Shown: positions 1 to 9,508, counted from the first letter of the stretch. The stretch is 64,000 nucleotides of DNA from Arthrobacter sp. Leaf137 (GCF_001423525.1 NZ_LMOI01000018.1:321435-385434); one strand, 5' to 3'. Translations and numbers: made by a program. The notes: generated by a model from the letters alone, not told the origin.

Positions 1-696
1 GAGGCGATGAAACGCTGGATCAGGATGCGCGACGGACACTGCACCTTCCCCGGCTGCACCAACCCCAGCACAGACAACGAAACGGACCACCTCACCGCCT
101 GGCAGCACGACGGGACAACAGGAATCAGCAACCTGGCCCAACTCTGCCCGAAACATCACCGGCTGAAGCACAACAGCCGCTGGACCCCCACACCAGCAAC
201 CGGGACTGAACCACCCGGCTGGACCTCCCCCACCGGCCGCCACTACCCAGCCCAACACCCCCACCCACAACCACCACACTGGCCACCCGCACTCCTCGAA
301 CTCGAACAGGACAGCGCCCTGACAGGAGACGTCGTCGCGCCCGGAGACTCAGCATCGACCGGAGACCTTGCGCCGGGCGGCGACGTTGGCGCGGCCGAGG
401 AATCTGTCGTGACCAGCGTGCCCGGCGCGATGGGACACACGGCACCGGACAGACACCTGACAACTGTCGGAGACCCTGCACCAGCCACAGATCTTGCATC
501 AGCCGGAGCCGCTGGCACTGCGGGTAGGCCCACAACTGTCGGAGACCCTGCACCAGCCACAGATCTTGCATCAGCCGGAGCCGCTGGCACTGCGGGTAGG
601 CCCAGCCCGACCAGAGCATCAGGCGCTCCGGCAAGCAACCAGCCGGACAAACTAAGCCCACTCGAACGCGCACTCACGGCCTACCTCGCCGCCTGA
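1..696 (+). CDS. DUF222/HNH endonuclease-like protein, C-terminal part
   Basis: The reading frame is open from the first base of the window, so the gene begins upstream and only the last 231 codons are here. The first 60 residues carry a classic HNH nuclease signature: CTFPGC, then DHLTAW and LCPKHHRLKH, giving the two zinc cysteine pairs and the HNH histidines. This is the usual C-terminal domain of the DUF222-HNH proteins that are highly multiplied in Actinobacteria, often near mobile elements; their role is not established. After the HNH domain comes a long Ala/Gly/Thr/Pro-rich, probably disordered tail of about 150 residues. It contains a perfect tandem duplication of 24 residues. A nuclease activity is inferred from the motif only. 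Confidence 0.85.
   Translation, partial: EAMKRWIRMRDGHCTFPGCTNPSTDNETDHLTAWQHDGTTGISNLAQLCPKHHRLKHNSRWTPTPATGTEPPGWTSPTGRHYPAQHPHPQPPHWPPALLELEQDSALTGDVVAPGDSASTGDLAPGGDVGAAEESVVTSVPGAMGHTAPDRHLTTVGDPAPATDLASAGAAGTAGRPTTVGDPAPATDLASAGAAGTAGRPSPTRASGAPASNQPDKLSPLERALTAYLAA
461..604 (+). repeat. 72-bp tandem repeat, two copies, in HNH gene tail
   Basis: Two adjacent copies of a 72-bp unit (461-532 and 533-604) appear identical base for base. The period is a multiple of three, so the frame is kept and 24 residues are duplicated. Perfect identity suggests a recent duplication or slippage event. Confidence 0.9.
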
Positions 697-865
697 ATCC
701 GTGCAGTCGCGAGTGAGCCTTCTGCTCAGCCAAGAGGCATTGCTGCGTGACACGTCACCAGCTGCAGCCAGACAGAAGGCGTGGTGCGTGGGCAGTCGAG
801 ATTTGTCGGCAGTTCGTACCCGTCGGCAGGCGTGATGCCGCGGCAGCGTGATCCGTGGGCGGTTT

Positions 866-1756
866 TTACCCGTCTGCGCCGGGAAGGCTGACCTCCACAA
901 TGCCATCGGTGATGCGGGTGTCGAACCGCGGTTGCTTCGCTGTGGCCGGACCCGCCACGACTTCGCCGGTCCGGAGGGAGAACGTGCTCCGGTGCCAGGG
1001 GCAGACGACGCAGGGCCCGCCGTCGTCCGCAAGGTTGGAACTCTTGAGCTTGCCCTCATGCAGGGGGCCGGAGAGGTGGCTGCAGACATCGGAGAGCACG
1101 CTGACGCTGTCCCCTTCACGGAAGACCAGAAGGTTCAGCCCGGCAACCACGCGCTTATCAAGCTTTCCGTCGGGCAATTCTGCAAGTGGCGCCAGGGCAT
1201 GCCACCCCGACGGGAACCGGTGCGGAATTTCTTCACTGTGGTTCACGCCGGCTGCCTGCCGATACGTCAGATGGCCGCCCAGGAAGCCTCCGCCGCTCAC
1301 TACGGCGAGGCCAAGATAGGCCAGCACCTTGCCGCTCGCGTGGCTGCCCCTGGCACGTTGGACCAGCGACGCCGAGTACAGGCTGGTGGCCGCGATGTTG
1401 GCGGCCGCATGGACCAACCCCACGCGCTGCTGCTGGGGATGCAACTGCGTCCAGTCCGTGAATCCAGCCACGGCCGACGGGACAGCGCTCAGGGCACCCA
1501 CACCCACCAGGATCTTGGCCGCCTGCTCGGTCCCGGGAACAGCATCGAGCACTGCGGCCGAAATCCACGCGCCCATGGGGACCTGAACGGCCAACGGGTG
1601 CACGGGGTGTCCCACGGGGACGCCGTGGAGGACATCGCGCATCCAGCCGGGCGGGATGATTTTCTTGACTGCTTTCCGCACGCTCTTGGCCACTGGATCA
1701 AGCCATTCGGCGTCCTCAAAGCGGGTTACTAGCTCAAGTGCAGGCAGCGGTTTCAT
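866..1756 (-). CDS. Rieske 2Fe-2S protein with DUF2231 membrane domain
   Basis: A 296-residue protein in two parts. The N-terminal 180 residues resemble DUF2231: a conserved GHPVHPLAVQVPMGAW stretch followed by several hydrophobic helices. The C-terminal 100 residues form a Rieske domain with both cluster-binding pairs, CSH in CSHLSGPLHEG and CPWH in CPWHRSTF. It is likely a membrane-anchored electron-transfer protein; the partner is not evident from its neighbours. A GGGAG ribosome binding site lies just before the ATG. The gene stands alone: the next gene upstream is a separate cupin gene 170 bases away on the same strand. Confidence 0.85.
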   Translation of the reverse strand: MKPLPALELVTRFEDAEWLDPVAKSVRKAVKKIIPPGWMRDVLHGVPVGHPVHPLAVQVPMGAWISAAVLDAVPGTEQAAKILVGVGALSAVPSAVAGFTDWTQLHPQQQRVGLVHAAANIAATSLYSASLVQRARGSHASGKVLAYLGLAVVSGGGFLGGHLTYRQAAGVNHSEEIPHRFPSGWHALAPLAELPDGKLDKRVVAGLNLLVFREGDSVSVLSDVCSHLSGPLHEGKLKSSNLADDGGPCVVCPWHRSTFSLRTGEVVAGPATAKQPRFDTRITDGIVEVSLPGADG

Positions 1757-1926
1757 GGAACTCCCTTACCCCGGAATCTCGTATGCAGTCGATGCACCCA
1801 GAGCATAGCGGGGAACCCTGCCGTTCAATAGGGCTGCTTGCGGCCAAAGCACAGGACCTACGAAACCTGGATCCCAAAGAACTGACTTGTAGGCCCTGGC
1901 CTGTGTAGGCATGGGCACGCCGGGAA

Positions 1927-2325
1927 CTACGTCAGCGCATGCATGCCGTAGCTCCGCGGCCGTCCGAAGGATGCAGCGCCAAGGAACTCGACGGCGACGA
2001 ACGGCTCGTCGCCCACCACCCACTCGTCGTGCCCGGGAGGGAGCGCGTAGGTATCGTGCGCGTGAATTGACGAGCACCCGCCGTCGGCCGTTTCGATGTC
2101 CAGCCGGCCTGAGATGCAGTAGCCGAGGTGGTGATGCTCGCAGAAGGCTGTCAGCTCAGTGGGTTTGGCGGATTCGGACCATCGCCAGCCAGGGGCGAGG
2201 ATGAGGCGGGCCACGGTGTAGTCGTCAACGGTGACAAGGTCGAACTCGGCCTTGTCCGGGCAGCGCTTCCTATCCGGAAGATCAAATGATTTCACTGCCA
2301 ACGCTCTGATGAAATTAGCGGTCAC
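1927..2325 (-). CDS. Cupin-domain protein
   Basis: A 132-residue single-domain cupin. The central EHHHLGYCISGRLDI segment and the later DTYALPPGHDEWVVG segment match the two cupin motifs, with histidines that could bind a metal. No substrate can be named. The start used is a GTG without a strong ribosome binding site, so the true start could lie a few codons downstream. Small cupins of this form are often dioxygenase-like or sugar-binding proteins, but nothing here decides between these. Confidence 0.7.
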   Translation of the reverse strand: MTANFIRALAVKSFDLPDRKRCPDKAEFDLVTVDDYTVARLILAPGWRWSESAKPTELTAFCEHHHLGYCISGRLDIETADGGCSSIHAHDTYALPPGHDEWVVGDEPFVAVEFLGAASFGRPRSYGMHALT

Positions 2326-2811
2326 TGGAACACAATCTGTGGGTCAGTGCAGGGAAGCCCGCCGTAAGGCGGGCCATGAAACGGATACCGATGAAACGGT
2401 TTGTGAAGCGAGACCTGTTTCCGCATGCACCTATGCCCCCGGTGCACACCCGTCGAACCAGACAGCTGGTTACCTATAACCGTAGCCCTGCCGGACCTGA
2501 AGTCAATGGAGGATACCTGGCACGTGCAGCACCCCGCGAGGATCCCTGAACGGGTCGCAAAAACGCGTCAAAAAAAGGTACTTCGGCATATGGAATAAGA
2601 CCGTGTGCGGGTCCACGCTTAGATAACCGGATCACGAACTCCGGTGAGTCAAGCCCCCGCTCAGTCGGGCGTGCTGTTTGAAATGGGACAGGCAGGCTGT
2701 TGCCGCCATACTGGTCAATCGCGACTTGCCCGGTCGCGCGCTCAGCGCTGCCTTAGCAGGGACACTCGCACCCTGCACAAATGGGAAATGCATCCTTTCA
2801 GGAGCAAGAAA
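2326..2811. other. Intergenic region, no gene seen
   Basis: This 486-base gap separates the cupin gene (leftward) from the secreted-protein gene (rightward). It holds a short hairpin at 2357-2374 with 7-bp GC arms around GTAA. No convincing coding frame or clear -35/-10 pair was found. Confidence 0.5.
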
Positions 2812-3312
2812 ATGTCAATCACCCCAACACTGAAAACCCGGTCCATCAGGGCGAAAATGGCGCTCGTTCCAGCCCTCACCCTGGGCCTTCTTGGAGGTGC
2901 CGCGGTAATCGCCGCACCGGCCCAGGCCAATGACAACTACAGAAATGGTTGTACCGTCAAACCCCTGACACCGCAGGATGCCCGCGGCGATTGGGTGAAC
3001 TTCCCGGTAAGTGTGAGATGTGGTGACGGGAAGAAGCTCGTCCACATCCAGCAAAAGCGCTACGAAAAGGATCGTGGCCGCGACACCAAGCTGCACGAAG
3101 GTATGTATGACGGCTTCACCTACTACGTGCACCGCGGCGACCGCTACGAGATCGTTGACAGGTATGACCGTGTGAGCCGCAAGCTTGATCGCCGCGGCCC
3201 CGAAGAGGTTTACCACGAGATCCGGTTCGCTGTAGTCGATCGCAATGGCCGGCTTGAATGGTCCGGATGGATGAGAAGCGGCACGCTAACAGGCGTCAAC
3301 TCGCATAGCTGA
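2812..3312 (+). CDS. Small secreted protein of unknown function
   Basis: A 166-residue protein. The ATG at 2812 is chosen because AGGAG lies seven bases upstream and the N-terminus is then a typical signal peptide: basic residues, a hydrophobic core rich in Leu/Ala/Gly, and an AQA-ND cleavage site near residue 39. The frame stays open upstream to 2644, but that stretch has no coding character. The mature part of about 127 residues is rich in charged residues and tyrosine and has two cysteines (near mature residues 6 and 32) that could form a disulfide. I do not recognise a family. It is followed by a strong hairpin. Confidence 0.75.
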   Translation: MSITPTLKTRSIRAKMALVPALTLGLLGGAAVIAAPAQANDNYRNGCTVKPLTPQDARGDWVNFPVSVRCGDGKKLVHIQQKRYEKDRGRDTKLHEGMYDGFTYYVHRGDRYEIVDRYDRVSRKLDRRGPEEVYHEIRFAVVDRNGRLEWSGWMRSGTLTGVNSHS

Positions 3313-3321
3313 TCCAAACCC

Positions 3322-3352
3322 GGTGAGCCAGGGGCCAAGCCCCTGGCTCACC
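3322..3352. terminator. Hairpin between convergent genes
   Basis: A perfect 14-bp inverted repeat (3322-3335 and 3339-3352) with a three-base loop lies just after the stop of the secreted-protein gene and before the stop of the Lrp regulator gene. It probably ends transcription in both directions; there is no long T run. Confidence 0.75.
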
Positions 3353-3381
3353 TCTGTATCCGGGCCCGCCGGGGACACACG

Positions 3382-4404
3382 TCAGCCGGCCATCTCCAAG
3401 CCACCGGCATGGACGACGGCGCCACTCGCCGTCGTGTCCCGGTTCAGCAGCCAACCCACGCGTTTGACGGTGCTGAGCATGACCACGCTTTCCACCAGGT
3501 CGATGCCGGGTACCTTCTGCTGCAGGGTCAGTTCTGCCGTCATGACGTCGGCCAGGGAATGCAGCCACATGATGATCACGAAGTTCGTGGGCCCGGTGGT
3601 GGAGGCACTGAGCCGGACATTACTGATGGTGCGGATCGCCGCCGCTGCTTCCTCGTGCCGGCCTGCCGGAACGTTAGCGAACCACTGGCAGGTCACGGGG
3701 TAGGAGGACAGTCCCTGGGCCACCTCGCAGCGGAACAGCAGTATGCCGCTGCCCAGCACCCGGTTTAACTGGCGCTGTACCGTGGCCGGCTGCCGGCCCA
3801 GGCCGCGGGCAATATCCGCCGCGGTGGCCCTGCCGTCCCGCGCCAGGTAGGGCAGCAGGTCCAGGTGGCTGGCGGGAAGCTGGGCCGGCGCAGGACTGCC
3901 GCCGGACGCAGCCTGGTTTCCGAGCGTCCGCAGCGTCGCCAGTTGCGGTTTGTCGAGAATGTTGAGCCGCCAGGCGTCACCGCTGCTGTGCAACCGGGTG
4001 CACAGCGAGATCTGGTACTTGGTCAGCCCGCGGATGGCCTTGAACCGGGCGACTACCTTCTCGCTGAACTCCTCAAGGGTTTTGGTGATCACGGTCAGCA
4101 TGAGGTCCCGGTGGCTGGCGGCCTCCTCGACGGTGACGATCTCCGGGATGGCTGTGAGTTGCGCGGTCACGGCTTCCCGCTGGTTCATCTCGCAGTCCAC
4201 GGCCACGAATGCCAGAAGCATCTGCTGAGGATCACCCGCCAGATGGGCCGTCACCCATGCGGTACCGCTGGACTTCAGCCGCTCCCACCGGGCCGCGAGG
4301 GTGGTGGCGTGAACGTCGAGTACTTTGGCCGCATCAGCCCAACCCAACCTCGGTGAGGTCTGCAGGACCTGGATCAGGGCAAGATCCTCCTCGCTGAGCT
4401 CCAT
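3382..4404 (-). CDS. Lrp/AsnC-family transcriptional regulator, duplicated form
   Basis: A 340-residue regulator made of two tandem Lrp/AsnC-like units, each with a winged helix-turn-helix and an alpha/beta ligand (RAM) region. Unit 1 begins LSEEDLALIQVLQ; unit 2 begins near residue 185 with LDLLPYLARDGRATAADIA. The start is placed at 4404, where AAGG lies six bases upstream; the frame remains open further up, but that sequence overlaps the divergent gene's region. It is divergent from the M20 amidohydrolase gene with 136 bases between the starts, so it probably regulates that gene and the permease. The ligand is probably an amino acid or the amidohydrolase substrate (inference). Confidence 0.85.
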   Translation of the reverse strand: MELSEEDLALIQVLQTSPRLGWADAAKVLDVHATTLAARWERLKSSGTAWVTAHLAGDPQQMLLAFVAVDCEMNQREAVTAQLTAIPEIVTVEEAASHRDLMLTVITKTLEEFSEKVVARFKAIRGLTKYQISLCTRLHSSGDAWRLNILDKPQLATLRTLGNQAASGGSPAPAQLPASHLDLLPYLARDGRATAADIARGLGRQPATVQRQLNRVLGSGILLFRCEVAQGLSSYPVTCQWFANVPAGRHEEAAAAIRTISNVRLSASTTGPTNFVIIMWLHSLADVMTAELTLQQKVPGIDLVESVVMLSTVKRVGWLLNRDTTASGAVVHAGGLEMAG

Positions 4405-4540
4405 ATCCATCCTTCTCATGTAGTGCATGAATCGTGGGAGAGGCCGGCCACACAGCATATTTCCTGCGCTAAACGGGAATGTGAACCACGCCACTCCAGA
4501 ATAGTCGACGAGAAGGACTGACCGACGCCGAGGAGCTGGA

Positions 4541-5785
4541 ATGACGATTACCACCGATGCCAAGGACCTGCAGCAAGACCTGACCCGCCTGCGCCACGAC
4601 CTGCACCGGCAACCGGAAATCGGGCTCCACCTCCCACGCACCCAGGAGCGGGTTCTTCAGGCGCTGGACGGACTTCCCTATGAAATCACCCTGGGCAAGG
4701 ACACGACGTCGGTCACTGCAGTCCTGCGCGGCGGCCACCCGGGCGCCGGAGGGCAAAAGAATGCCGGCGTCAGCAATGCCCGCCCGGCCGTCCTGCTCCG
4801 CGCGGACATGGACGGCCTCCCCGTCCAGGAGAAGACCGGGGTGCACTTCACCTCCCAGGCCGATGGCGCCATGCACGCCTGCGGCCACGACCTGCACACG
4901 TCCATGCTCGCCGGAGCCGCCACCCTCCTGGCCGAGAAGCGGCACCAGCTGGCCGGCGACGTCGTCCTCATGTTCCAGCCGGGCGAGGAAGGCTTCGACG
5001 GCGCCAGCTATATGCTCCGCGAAGGCGTCCTGGACGCCGCAGGCCCCCGCGTTCAGGCGGCCTACGGCATGCACGTGTTCTCCTCGCTGGAGCCGCACGG
5101 CACGTTCTGCACCAAGCCGGGCGTCATGCTCAGTGCCTCCGACGGGCTGGAGGTCACCGTGCTGGGCGCCGGCGGCCACGGTTCGGCACCGCATTCGGCC
5201 AAGGACCCCGTGACGGTTGCAGCGGAGATGGTGACCGCCCTGCAGGTGATGGTCACCCGGCAGTTCAACATGTTCGATCCCGTGGTCCTGTCCGTGGGCG
5301 TGCTGCATGCCGGCACCAAACGGAACGTCATCCCGGAGTCGGCCCGCATCGAGGCCACCATCCGGACGTTCTCCGAAGCGTCCCGCGTAAAGATGATGGA
5401 GGCCGTGCCGCGCCTGCTCAAGGGGATTGCCGCCGCACACGGGTTGGAGGTCGCCGTCGACTACCTGCAGGAGTACCCGCTCACCATTACCGATGAGGAC
5501 GAGACGCACACCGCCGAAAAGGTCATCGGCAGCCTCTTCGGCGAGCGCCGCCTGGCCCGCTGGGCTACTCCGCTCAGCGGCTCGGAGGACTTCTCCAGGG
5601 TGCTGGCAGAGGTGCCGGGCACGTTCATTGGCCTCAGCGCCGTCGCGCCGGGCGCCGACCACGCCACTTCACCGTTCAACCACTCCCCCTACGCAACCTT
5701 CGACGACGGCGTGCTGGCTGATGGAGCGGCGCTCTACGCCCAGCTCGCGATCTCGCGGCTGGCCACACTTTCCGCCGCGTCATAG
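4541..5785 (+). CDS. M20-family amidohydrolase (hippurate hydrolase-like)
   Basis: A 414-residue zinc amidohydrolase of the M20D group, which removes N-acyl groups from amino acids or peptides in the cytosol. Metal-binding and catalytic landmarks are present: RADMDGLPVQE, HACGHDLHTSML, PGEEGFDGA, and a late GSEDFS. Length is normal for hippurate hydrolase or N-acyl-amino-acid amidohydrolase. GAGGAG precedes the ATG. It is followed 72 bases later by an MHS-family permease and is divergent from an Lrp-type regulator, which suggests a small uptake-and-hydrolysis unit for an N-acylated amino compound. The exact substrate cannot be read from sequence. Confidence 0.9.
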   Translation: MTITTDAKDLQQDLTRLRHDLHRQPEIGLHLPRTQERVLQALDGLPYEITLGKDTTSVTAVLRGGHPGAGGQKNAGVSNARPAVLLRADMDGLPVQEKTGVHFTSQADGAMHACGHDLHTSMLAGAATLLAEKRHQLAGDVVLMFQPGEEGFDGASYMLREGVLDAAGPRVQAAYGMHVFSSLEPHGTFCTKPGVMLSASDGLEVTVLGAGGHGSAPHSAKDPVTVAAEMVTALQVMVTRQFNMFDPVVLSVGVLHAGTKRNVIPESARIEATIRTFSEASRVKMMEAVPRLLKGIAAAHGLEVAVDYLQEYPLTITDEDETHTAEKVIGSLFGERRLARWATPLSGSEDFSRVLAEVPGTFIGLSAVAPGADHATSPFNHSPYATFDDGVLADGAALYAQLAISRLATLSAAS

Positions 5786-5857
5786 CCGACAAGACTCACA
5801 GCCGGCAGCAGCGCCGCTGCCCGCCACCACCATCCGAACCGACCACAGGAAGCCACC

Positions 5858-7141
5858 ATGTCCATTGCAGTAAGCAAGCAGCAGACTGGACGCATGTCCA
5901 CCGCCAAGACCGTCGTCGGCACCGGCATCGGCAACGCCGTCGAATGGTACGACTGGGCCATTTACGCCACGTTCACCCCGTTCATCGCCAGCCAGTTGTT
6001 CAGCAAGCAGGACCCGGCCTCGGCCGTGCTGTCCACCCTGGCGATCTTCGCCGTCGGCTTTGTGGCCCGCCCGTTCGGTGGCTTCCTCTTCGGCTGGATC
6101 GGCGACAGGGTGGGCCGCAAAGCGTCCATGACCCTCGCCGTCGGCCTCGCATCGCTGGGCAGCCTGATGATCGGCGTCGCACCCACCTTCGCCGCAGTCG
6201 GCGCCTGGGCATCCCTGATGCTTCTGGTGGCCCGGCTGGTCCAGGGCCTGGCGCACGGCGGCGAGCTCCCGTCGTCGCAGACGTACCTGTCCGAGATGGC
6301 GCCCAAGGAGCACCGCGGATTCTGGGCCACCCTCATCTACACATCGGGGACGGTGGGAATCCTGTTCGGCACCCTGCTGGGCGCGGTCCTGAACATGACA
6401 ATGACCGCCGAGGCTATGAACGCCTGGGGCTGGCGGGTCCCGTTCCTGCTGGGCGCCGCGATGGGCCTGTACGCCCTGATTATGCGGTCACGGCTGCACG
6501 AAACCGAGGCGTTTGAAGGCGAGTCGGAGAAGCGTGCCCCGATCTGGCCGCAGGTTGTCCAGTACCGCAAGCAGGCCCTGCAGGTGATCGGGCTGACCGT
6601 CGGGCTCACGGTGATCTACTACATCTGGGGCGTCGTGGCACCGAGCTACGCCACTACCGCTCTGAAGATCGACCGAGGCGAAGCCCTGTGGGCCGGCGTG
6701 GTCGCCAACATCGTGTTCATTGCCGCCCTCCCCTTCTGGGGCAAGCTGTCCGACCGCATCGGCCGCAAGAAGGTGCTGTGGGCCGGCGCCATCGGCTCGG
6801 CGGTGTTCCACTTCCCGATGACTTGGCTGCTGAAGGATTCCGCGTGGCAGCTGGCAGTATCGATGTCCGTCATGCTGATCTTCATCGCCGCGAGCGCCGC
6901 CATCGTTCCCGCCGTGTACGCCGAGCTCTTCCCGACGTCGATCCGCACCGTTGGCGTCGGCGTCCCGTACTCCATCTGCGTGGCAGTGTTCGGTGGCACC
7001 GCGCCCTACCTCCAGCAGTGGCTGGGTACCTCGCTCGGGGCGCCGCAGGTGTTCAACGTGTACGCAGTGGTGCTGCTGGTCATCAGCGCCGCGTTCGTCT
7101 TCAGCATCCCGGAGACGAAGGGCAAGGACCTGACGCACTAG
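5858..7141 (+). CDS. MFS transporter, metabolite:H+ symporter (MHS) type
   Basis: A 427-residue membrane protein with about 12 predicted helices. The N-terminus has the MHS hallmarks GNAVEWYDWAIYA and GDRVGRK between helices 2 and 3, with a second such loop SDRIGRKK in the middle. MHS carriers import dicarboxylates, betaines, shikimate and similar organic acids with protons. An AGGAAG site precedes the ATG. It lies downstream of the M20 amidohydrolase and before a strong terminator, so the two genes are probably one transcript and the carrier probably imports the amidohydrolase substrate (inference). Confidence 0.88.
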   Translation: MSIAVSKQQTGRMSTAKTVVGTGIGNAVEWYDWAIYATFTPFIASQLFSKQDPASAVLSTLAIFAVGFVARPFGGFLFGWIGDRVGRKASMTLAVGLASLGSLMIGVAPTFAAVGAWASLMLLVARLVQGLAHGGELPSSQTYLSEMAPKEHRGFWATLIYTSGTVGILFGTLLGAVLNMTMTAEAMNAWGWRVPFLLGAAMGLYALIMRSRLHETEAFEGESEKRAPIWPQVVQYRKQALQVIGLTVGLTVIYYIWGVVAPSYATTALKIDRGEALWAGVVANIVFIAALPFWGKLSDRIGRKKVLWAGAIGSAVFHFPMTWLLKDSAWQLAVSMSVMLIFIAASAAIVPAVYAELFPTSIRTVGVGVPYSICVAVFGGTAPYLQQWLGTSLGAPQVFNVYAVVLLVISAAFVFSIPETKGKDLTH

Positions 7142-7160
7142 GTCTGCACAGGCTTCACGG

Positions 7161-7206
7161 ACGACGGCGGGCTCCGCACCTGATCTGGTGCGGAGCCCGC
7201 CGTCGT
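7161..7206. terminator. Strong bidirectional terminator
   Basis: A perfect 20-bp inverted repeat (7161-7180 and 7187-7206) with a six-base loop, followed on the plus strand by a T-rich stretch. It lies between the convergent MHS transporter and DUF808 genes. Confidence 0.92.
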
Positions 7207-7245
7207 TGTTCTGTTTTCATTCGCACCCGCAGCGGTGCACCGCGG

Positions 7246-8292
7246 CTAGGAGGCCGTTCCGCCGTCGTTCTTCGCCGGCGGCTGGGCTGTGGCGGCATGG
7301 TTGCCGTCGGTCGTGCCGCTGTCCGCGTGACCGCGCTCTTCTTTAGCCTTGGCCTTGCTGGACGGCAGCGCCTTGAGCAGCGGCGTCACAACAGCCATCA
7401 CGATGGTCCCCCAGATGAGACCCAGCACTGCGGAACACAGGGTGTTCACGAGCCAGGCCAGGAAGCCGCCCACCACCGCAATGCCGGCGAACGGGTGCTC
7501 CAGGGCGTGGACCAGGTCGTACAGTGTGTGCCAGCCGAGATCGTGCGTTCCCTGCAGCATGATGTGGCCGCCCACCCAGAGCATGGCGATGGTTCCGATG
7601 AAGGTGATGGCGCCGAGCACTGCGGGCATCCCCCGGACCAGGAGCTCGCCAAATCGCTGGGAGCCCGCGGAATCCTTCGCGGCAAGGTGCATGCCGACGT
7701 CGTCCATCTTGACGATGAGCGCCACGGCGCCGTACACCGCCACGGTGATGACAATCGCGACCACCACCAGGATGAGCGCCCGCACCCACAGGGAAGCATC
7801 GGGGACCTCGTTCATGGCGATCACCATGATCTCGCAGGACAGGATGAAGTCGGTGGTGATGGCACCCTTGACCACCTTGGATTCCGCCTCGGGACCCCGG
7901 TCAACGGCAGGCGAATCTTCGTCCGCGGAGTGGTGGCCGCGGAGCTTGTGCCACACCTTCTCCGCACCCTCGTAGCAGAGGTAGGTGCCACCGAGCATCA
8001 GGATGAACGGAATGCTCCACGGGATGAAGGCACTGATCAGGAGCAACGCCGGCAGGATGATCAGGAGCTTGTTGCGCAGTGAGCCCCAGAAGATCTTCTT
8101 GATCATCGGCAGCTCGCGGGACGGGTCGGCCCCGGATACGTACTGAGGCGTGACGGCGGCGTCGTCGATGACCACACCTGCCGCCTTTGCACCGGCCTTG
8201 GCCGCTCCGGCTGCGACGTCGTCCACCGAGGCCGCCGCTATGCGCGCCAGGGCCGCAATGTCGTCGAGCAGCGCGACGAGGCCGCCGCTCAC
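7246..8292 (-). CDS. DUF808 family membrane protein (YedI-like)
   Basis: A 348-residue integral membrane protein. The N-terminus GGLVALLDDIAALARIAA and the following DDVAAGAAKAGAKAAGVVIDD segment are characteristic of DUF808/YedI. Several long hydrophobic helices follow, for example around residues 75-105 and 190-215. The function of the family is unknown. The C-terminus is a polar tail rich in Ala, Lys and Glu. The start is a GTG preceded by GGAGC. It appears to be a single-gene transcript ended by the hairpin it shares with the MHS transporter gene. Confidence 0.88.
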   Translation of the reverse strand: MSGGLVALLDDIAALARIAAASVDDVAAGAAKAGAKAAGVVIDDAAVTPQYVSGADPSRELPMIKKIFWGSLRNKLLIILPALLLISAFIPWSIPFILMLGGTYLCYEGAEKVWHKLRGHHSADEDSPAVDRGPEAESKVVKGAITTDFILSCEIMVIAMNEVPDASLWVRALILVVVAIVITVAVYGAVALIVKMDDVGMHLAAKDSAGSQRFGELLVRGMPAVLGAITFIGTIAMLWVGGHIMLQGTHDLGWHTLYDLVHALEHPFAGIAVVGGFLAWLVNTLCSAVLGLIWGTIVMAVVTPLLKALPSSKAKAKEERGHADSGTTDGNHAATAQPPAKNDGGTAS

Positions 8293-8458
8293 AGCTCCGC
8301 TCCGGTTCGGGTGGAGGCTGACGGCGTCACTGGGATGTCTCGGTCGAGGCGCGTGATTGGCATGTTCGGAGTATATGTTGGCGGCTCAAGGTGCTGGCTA
8401 CCCGGCCGGCCGGCGGCAGGGCAAAGTTGTGTGGGAAATTCGCTTTGCTGCGTTGGCG

Positions 8459-9508
8459 TCAGGCCCGCCGCGCGGCACCCTCCAGGCTGCGGCCGAGGTG
8501 CGCCTTAGTTGCTGCATAAGCTGCCTGACGCACTGGCTGGATGCCGGGGTACTCGACGTGTCCAGCGGGTTGGATGTCCAGGTCAAGTTCGGCGCCAAGG
8601 CCTTGGCTGGACGCGCAGGCTACCCCGTTCGCCACGGCGAACTGGCCAGGCGGCGGAACATGGTTATCCCACAGAGCGCACTCCACCCGTACAGGAACCT
8701 TCAGGAAGGTAGCGGCCGTCGATGCATCGAAGTACCGAAGGACCTCACGGGCTTCCGGGTGGAGTTGCACATGGGAACGTACCCGTTCGCCGCTGCCGTC
8801 GCAGGCAAGGCTGTTGCGCAGGTCGTAGTGGCCGAAGCTGGGCACCACCAGCGTGGCCCCAACAAAGCGCCGATCCCACGGAACTGCCAGCGCGCCGATC
8901 CCTCCACCGAAACTTTCACCCACATAGTAGAGCGGTACGTCGCCAACCACTTCGGTAAGTGCACTGGCAGCATGCCAGATGTCCACGGCACAGCGCCCCA
9001 ATACATACGTGTCAATGGACTCAATACCGAAGAGCACGTGCCCATCTTCCGGAAGAGGGGCTCCCAATCCGGCGTTCAACCGTCCCTGTCCGCGGGCCAG
9101 CGCGAACATCACTGCCGCGTCCCCGGGAACCCGCGAAAAGTCGACTGCCTCCCGCCCGCCATAACCATGGCCATGCACCACACCAGCACGCGGCTCTCCG
9201 CCGCCTGCTGGCATTGCCAGCCATCCCCGCAGCCGAAGCCCGCCGGTCGCCGCGTGTTCGATTTCGTAGACACGGCGCCCCTCGACGGGGGCCACTTCTG
9301 TCAGCCGGACAGAGGCCGGAACGGGAACCGCTTGCCTGTACCAGGATTTCCACAGGCTGGCGAAATTCGCCGGCGCTTCAACTGGCTGGATGGACAGCAG
9401 TCCATCTGTTTCATAACCGTATGAGCCATCACGATGGGCTGCCGGGAACCACTTGGAATAGGGAAACTTTGTCACCGCACCACTGCCGTCGGTCCGGCGC
9501 GTCAGCAT
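8459..9508 (-). CDS. Acetyl xylan esterase / cephalosporin-C deacetylase family hydrolase (AXE1)
   Basis: A 349-residue alpha/beta hydrolase. The nucleophile elbow is GESFGGG, the acid is probably the Asp in ECALWDNHVPP, and the base is the His in PAGHVEYPG, in the order expected for AXE1/Cah enzymes, which remove acetyl groups from sugars or xylo-oligosaccharides. The early VVHGHGYGGRE contributes the oxyanion region. There is no signal peptide, so it should act inside the cell on imported acetylated sugars. It is divergent from the DeoR regulator gene with 77 bases between, which suggests control by that protein. Confidence 0.85.
   Translation of the reverse strand: MLTRRTDGSGAVTKFPYSKWFPAAHRDGSYGYETDGLLSIQPVEAPANFASLWKSWYRQAVPVPASVRLTEVAPVEGRRVYEIEHAATGGLRLRGWLAMPAGGGEPRAGVVHGHGYGGREAVDFSRVPGDAAVMFALARGQGRLNAGLGAPLPEDGHVLFGIESIDTYVLGRCAVDIWHAASALTEVVGDVPLYYVGESFGGGIGALAVPWDRRFVGATLVVPSFGHYDLRNSLACDGSGERVRSHVQLHPEAREVLRYFDASTAATFLKVPVRVECALWDNHVPPPGQFAVANGVACASSQGLGAELDLDIQPAGHVEYPGIQPVRQAAYAATKAHLGRSLEGAARRA

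Noticed and set aside
2231..2479. Plus-strand frame of 82 codons over the cupin start
   Set aside because: It is largely antisense to the cupin gene and runs through a hairpin; no ribosome binding site.
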